Position numbers and translations under genes: made by a program. This document shows positions 60,911-64,000 of a stretch of 64,000 bases of DNA, in pieces. The notes beneath the pieces are model-generated. The model did no database searches. It was not told the DNA's origin and worked only from the letters and a program-made list of their open reading frames with translations. This DNA is from Streptomyces sp. NBC_01408 (GTDB taxonomy: Bacteria; Actinomycetota; Actinomycetes; Streptomycetales; Streptomycetaceae), in contig NZ_JAPEPJ010000001.1 of NCBI RefSeq assembly GCF_026340255.1, positions 2,845,001 through 2,909,000 on the forward strand, in the 5' to 3' direction. Within the stretch, counting starts at the first letter, position 1, and every line of letters starts with the position of its first letter.

Positions 60911-62197
60911 GTGGCACGCATCGGTGACGGCGGCGATCTGCTCAAGTGCTCGTTCTGCGGAAAGAGCCAGAAGCAGGTGAAGAAGCTCATCGCAGGACCC
61001 GGTGTGTACATCTGCGACGAGTGCATCGACCTCTGCAACGAGATCATCGAAGAGGAGCTCGCGGAGACCTCCGAGGTCCGGTGGGAGGAACTCCCCAAGC
61101 CCCGCGAGATCTACGAGTTCCTGGAGAGCTACGTCGTCGGCCAGGAGCCGGCGAAGAAGGCGCTCTCCGTCGCGGTGTACAACCACTACAAGCGGGTCCA
61201 GGCCGGCGAGAACGGCGGCGCGCAGGGCCGTGACGACGCGATCGAACTCGCGAAGTCCAACATCCTCCTGCTGGGTCCGACCGGCTCCGGCAAGACGCTC
61301 CTCGCCCAGACGCTCGCGCGCATGCTGAACGTCCCGTTCGCCATCGCCGACGCGACGGCGCTGACGGAGGCCGGGTACGTCGGCGAGGACGTCGAGAACA
61401 TCCTGCTGAAGCTGATCCAGGCCGCCGACTACGACGTCAAGAAGGCCGAGACCGGGATCATCTACATCGACGAGATCGACAAGGTGGCCCGCAAGAGCGA
61501 GAACCCGTCGATCACGCGCGACGTGAGCGGCGAGGGCGTTCAGCAGGCCCTCCTCAAGATCCTCGAGGGCACCACGGCGTCGGTCCCCCCGCAGGGCGGG
61601 CGCAAGCACCCGCACCAGGAGTTCATCCAGATCGACACGACGAACGTGCTCTTCATCGTGGGCGGCGCCTTCGCCGGCCTGGAGAAGATCATCGAGTCGC
61701 GTGCGGGCGCCAAGGGCATCGGCTTCGGCGCGACGATCCGCTCCAAGCGCGAGATCGAGGCCAGCGACCAGTTCCAGGAGGTCATGCCGGAGGACCTGGT
61801 GAAGTTCGGGATGATCCCCGAGTTCATCGGCCGCCTCCCCGTCCTGACCTCCGTGCACAACCTGGACCGCGAGGCCCTGCTCCAGATCCTCGTCGAGCCG
61901 CGCAACGCGCTGGTGAAGCAGTACCAGCGGCTGTTCGAACTCGACGGTGTCGAGCTGGACTTCGAGCGGGAAGCCCTCGAGGCGATCGCCGACCAGGCGA
62001 TCCTCCGCCAGACCGGCGCGCGAGGCCTGCGCGCCATCATGGAGGAGGTCCTGATGTCGGTGATGTACGAGGTCCCGTCCCGCAAGGACGTGGCCCGCGT
62101 GGTCATCACCTCGGACGTGGTCCGCTCCAACGTGAACCCGACCCTGGTCCCCCGCATCGTCCCGAAGGACCAGGGCCCGCACGAGAAGTCGGCGTAG
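60911..62197 (+). CDS. clpX: ATP-dependent Clp protease ATP-binding subunit ClpX
   Basis: The 428-residue AAA+ unfoldase feeds proteins into ClpP. The N-terminal zinc-binding domain has C13, C16, C35 and C38 (CSFCG, CDECI). Walker A is GPTGSGKT, Walker B is IYIDEIDK, the ClpP-contact loop is KGIGFGA, and the sensor-2 region is [13 protein letters not shown]. The GTG start has AGGGGAAG about six bases upstream. It lies downstream of clpP1P2 but behind a palindrome, so it may have its own promoter. Confidence 0.97.
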   Translation: MARIGDGGDLLKCSFCGKSQKQVKKLIAGPGVYICDECIDLCNEIIEEELAETSEVRWEELPKPREIYEFLESYVVGQEPAKKALSVAVYNHYKRVQAGENGGAQGRDDAIELAKSNILLLGPTGSGKTLLAQTLARMLNVPFAIADATALTEAGYVGEDVENILLKLIQAADYDVKKAETGIIYIDEIDKVARKSENPSITRDVSGEGVQQALLKILEGTTASVPPQGGRKHPHQEFIQIDTTNVLFIVGGAFAGLEKIIESRAGAKGIGFGATIRSKREIEASDQFQEVMPEDLVKFGMIPEFIGRLPVLTSVHNLDREALLQILVEPRNALVKQYQRLFELDGVELDFEREALEAIADQAILRQTGARGLRAIMEEVLMSVMYEVPSRKDVARVVITSDVVRSNVNPTLVPRIVPKDQGPHEKSA

Positions 62198-62227
62198 CCG
62201 CCTGCGGCGAGCCGCAGCCGGACAGCA

Positions 62228-62267
62228 CGCGAAAGGGGCGCCTCCCGGTGGGGGCGCCCCCTTCGCG
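62228..62267 (+). terminator. Terminator after clpX
   Basis: CGCGAAAGGGGCGCC (62228-62242) and GGCGCCCCCTTCGCG (62253-62267) pair with a single A-C mismatch, 31 bases past the clpX stop. Confidence 0.88.
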
Positions 62268-62379
62268 CGTTCAGGACTTAGATGTGCGCCAATCGGCCAA
62301 GTGTTCTAGATCCCCTGGTGTGGGGGCATCTCTCTTGATCAACTTCTTCTCAGAAATTCTTCCACGGAGGGACGAGAGA

Positions 62380-62652
62380 ATGAAGAAGCGTACGCTCGGC
62401 GTTCTGGCTGCCACTTTTGTGGCGGCTGCACTGCCCATGGTGGCAGCTTCACCGGCATCGGCTTCGTCGGCTGACTGCCAGGTCTACCTGCGCAACCTGG
62501 GCCACACGGTGGGTCCGAAGGTGGAAGCGGCGTGCAACCTCGCCGCCACCTGGGATGTCCATGGACTGAATCGCCTTACCTGTTATCTGGCCTTGATGGA
62601 CCTTGGGGTGAGGACCGACTACGCCTCCACGGCGTGCTACCAACTGGCCTGA
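62380..62652 (+). CDS. Small secreted Cys-rich peptide with internal repeat, 90 aa
   Basis: The product has a clear signal peptide (MKKRTLGVLAATFVAAALPM, cleavage near SPASA) and a mature part of about 60 residues with four Cys. The mature part is two copies of C-x6-LG-x(8,9)-AC (CQVYLRNLG...AAC and CYLALMDLG...TAC) joined by NLAATWDVHGLNRLT. Each copy could be a disulfide-closed helical hairpin. I recognise no named family. The ATG has GGAGGGA nine bases upstream. Coding and upstream GC are clearly below those of neighbouring genes, hinting at a different origin. It is monocistronic between clpX and a membrane protein. Confidence 0.85.
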   Translation: MKKRTLGVLAATFVAAALPMVAASPASASSADCQVYLRNLGHTVGPKVEAACNLAATWDVHGLNRLTCYLALMDLGVRTDYASTACYQLA

Positions 62653-62701
62653 GGGTGCCGGACCGGTCGGTGCATGCGCTCGGCGCCGACCGCTGTCCTG
62701 A

Positions 62702-63634
62702 TCAGAGCTTGACGCGGGCGGTGTTGTAGAGCTTCGCGGCGAGGTCTGCGGCCTGCTCCTGGGTGTAGCCCGGCTTGCCCGCCAGGATGGACGCCAGGTC
62801 CGAGGCGCTGACCATGCCCAGGGTGCTGTAGTCACCCCAGACACAGAAGGGGAGCGTGGCCTCCTTGGGGCCCTTGGTGCTCGTGTCCTTGGCAGTGAAC
62901 TTGATGTCCTGGCACTTCATGACGGCGCCCTTGAAGTTGGCCGGCTTCATCGGCTTGGGGCTGCCCAGGAGCTGCACGTCGGACTTGCCGTCCTTGGCGA
63001 CCTCCATCTGGGCCTTGGCGAAGTAGCCGTCCACCGCCTTCTCCGGGTCGGTGACCTCGCCGTAGACGCCGGAGAAGCTGATGCCCTTGGCGCTCAGCGG
63101 GTTCTTCGGGTCGCCGGCGACGTAGTTCATGCCCACCTGGGTCGGGTTCTTGACCCCTGCCGCCTCGACCTCCTTTTTGTCCTTGTCGGTGAAGGCCGGC
63201 TCGTCGTACTTCGGGTCCTTCTTGAAGTCGTCGACCGACTCCGGGGCGACCAGCTTGTAGCCCTTGGTGGCGGCCGAGACGTCGCCGTCGGCGCCGCCGC
63301 CCAGGAAGTACCAGCCGCCGCCCGCGATCAGGGCGACCGCGACCACCGAGGACAGCACGATCAGGCCCGTCTTGGACTTCCTCGGGGGCTGCTGCGGGGG
63401 CATGCCGCCGTACGGGGGCTGCTGCTGGTAGCCGTACTGCGGGGGCTGCTGGGGGTAGCCCTGCTGGGGGACGCCCGGCTGCTGGGGGTAGCCGTAGCCC
63501 GGCTGCTGCGGGGCGGGCTGCCCGTACGGTCCCGGCTGGCCGTACGGCCCCGGCTGCTGCGGCGGGGGCTGCTGCCCGTACGGTCCCGGCTGCTGCGGCT
63601 GCTGACCGTACGGCCCTGGCTGGTTGTAGCTCAT
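62702..63634 (-). CDS. Pro/Gln/Tyr/Gly-rich single-pass membrane protein
   Basis: The 310-residue protein starts with about 85 disordered residues made of PGPYGQ- and QQPGYGYPQQ-type repeats, then a basic motif (RKSKTG) and a transmembrane helix (LIVLSSVVAVALIAGGGWYFL). The extracellular domain of about 195 residues has two Cys (MKCQDIKF and PFCVWGD) that may pair. This layout is frequent in actinobacteria; the domain's role is unknown. The cytosolic repeat tail could take part in condensate formation or bind partners, which is inference. The ATG has GGGGGACGCGGG before it. Confidence 0.85.
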   Translation of the reverse strand: MSYNQPGPYGQQPQQPGPYGQQPPPQQPGPYGQPGPYGQPAPQQPGYGYPQQPGVPQQGYPQQPPQYGYQQQPPYGGMPPQQPPRKSKTGLIVLSSVVAVALIAGGGWYFLGGGADGDVSAATKGYKLVAPESVDDFKKDPKYDEPAFTDKDKKEVEAAGVKNPTQVGMNYVAGDPKNPLSAKGISFSGVYGEVTDPEKAVDGYFAKAQMEVAKDGKSDVQLLGSPKPMKPANFKGAVMKCQDIKFTAKDTSTKGPKEATLPFCVWGDYSTLGMVSASDLASILAGKPGYTQEQAADLAAKLYNTARVKL

Positions 63635-63750
63635 CCCGCGTCCCCCAATTGAGGTTGCTTATACGTTCCACACATCCTGACGGAAGCCGGAGGCGGGCAG
63701 GGCGCCGGGTCCCCCGGATTACTGGTTTCATGACTGGACTGTTACGGCTC

Positions 63751-63763
63751 TAAACTGTGGCCC
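63751..63763 (+). promoter_or_regulatory. Leaderless promoter of valS
   Basis: TAAACT (63751-63756) ends seven bases before the valS GTG, with no Shine-Dalgarno between them. The spacing fits transcription beginning at the start codon. There is no room for a T-box leader. Confidence 0.55.
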
Positions 63764-64000
63764 GTGACCGAGAACACGCAGACAACCAGTGCCCCCAACT
63801 CCGAACTGCCGACCCAGTACGCGCCGGCCGAGGTAGAGGGGAAGCTCTACGAGCGCTGGGTAGAGCGTGGGTACTTCACGGCCGACCCCGCGAGTGAGAA
63901 GCCCGCGTACACCATCGTCATTCCGCCGCCGAACGTCACCGGGTCCCTGCACCTGGGCCACGCCTTCCAGCACACGCTCATGGACGCCCTGACCCGCCGC
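63764..64000 (+). CDS. valS: Valyl-tRNA synthetase (5' end only)
   Basis: The first 79 codons of a class I aminoacyl-tRNA synthetase are present; the rest lies beyond the window. The HIGH motif appears as HLGH within [16 protein letters not shown], typical of ValRS, after a 20-residue Thr/Gln-rich lead and the [14 protein letters not shown] segment. It charges tRNA-Val. The GTG start has no ribosome-binding site and appears leaderless. It is the expected neighbour of clpX in Streptomyces. Confidence 0.95.
   Translation, partial: MTENTQTTSAPNSELPTQYAPAEVEGKLYERWVERGYFTADPASEKPAYTIVIPPPNVTGSLHLGHAFQHTLMDALTRR

Noticed and set aside
63640..63763. T-box leader for valS
   Set aside because: A -10-like hexamer lies seven bases before the GTG, and no AGGGTGG-type specifier/antiterminator sequence is present.

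Overview
The window is a stretch of a high-GC actinobacterial chromosome, almost certainly Streptomyces. Third-codon positions are nearly all G or C, GTG starts are common, and many intergenic gaps carry long GC-rich hairpins. The tig-clpP1-clpP2-clpX-valS order at the right end, an Fe-type sodF, and a mycothiol-linked DsbA protein all fit that genus. I see core-type chromosome with one recognisable mobile-element relative (a TnpB-like gene at 18.1-19.8 kb), no prophage, no CRISPR array and no rRNA. Two tRNA genes lie near 57.2-57.6 kb.

Layout. 0-5.4 kb (minus): a four-gene operon resembling the mycobacterial glnX-glnH-pknG amino-acid-sensing module, with an extra coiled-coil gene between glnH and pknG; pknG runs off the left edge. 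5.6-12.6 kb (minus): a sugar-uptake operon with ROK regulator, binding lipoprotein, two permeases, GH4 6-phospho-glycosidase and a GlcNAc-type kinase. 12.7-17.8 kb: MscS channel, HNH endonuclease and a large secreted GH84 protein. 18.1-22.2 kb (plus): the TnpB-like gene, malQ and a small membrane protein. 22.4-25.9 kb: MarR regulator divergent from two EamA exporters and a LysR regulator. 26-41 kb: two paralogous aminopeptidase N genes enclosing asd, a secreted M28 aminopeptidase, a large secreted subtilase, a CGNR regulator divergent from a VOC/flavin pair, and an AbiEi/DUF559-type protein. 41-49 kb: DsbA-type oxidoreductase, sodF, three paralogous amino-acid permeases separated by an SDR gene and bioY. 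49-57 kb: rpiB, Nei/Fpg glycosylase, Eis-like acetyltransferase, SpoIIE-type phosphatase, DUF4232 lipoprotein, a PLP decarboxylase coupled to a small HD hydrolase, and small conserved proteins. 57-64 kb: tRNA-Gly, tRNA-Pro, tig, clpP1P2, clpX, a small Cys-rich secreted peptide, a Pro/Gln/Tyr-rich membrane protein and the start of valS.

How genes work together. The left operon probably relays extracellular amino-acid levels to a soluble kinase. The ABC/GH4/kinase operon probably imports and phosphorylates a beta-linked sugar under ROK control. The 26-35 kb block is a peptide-degradation neighbourhood (two M1, one M28 and one S8 enzyme), and the 42-49 kb permeases would import amino acids. The right end is the protein folding and degradation core (trigger factor, ClpP1P2, ClpX).

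Most notable points: the TnpB-like protein has His where the third RuvC acidic residue is expected, so it may be a nuclease-inactive RNA-guided protein; the 90-residue secreted peptide is an internally duplicated C-x6-LG-x8/9-AC repeat; the MarR/EamA gap holds a nested perfect palindrome; several genes look leaderless; and the GH84 protein has Pro-Asp where the catalytic Asp-Asp pair is expected.
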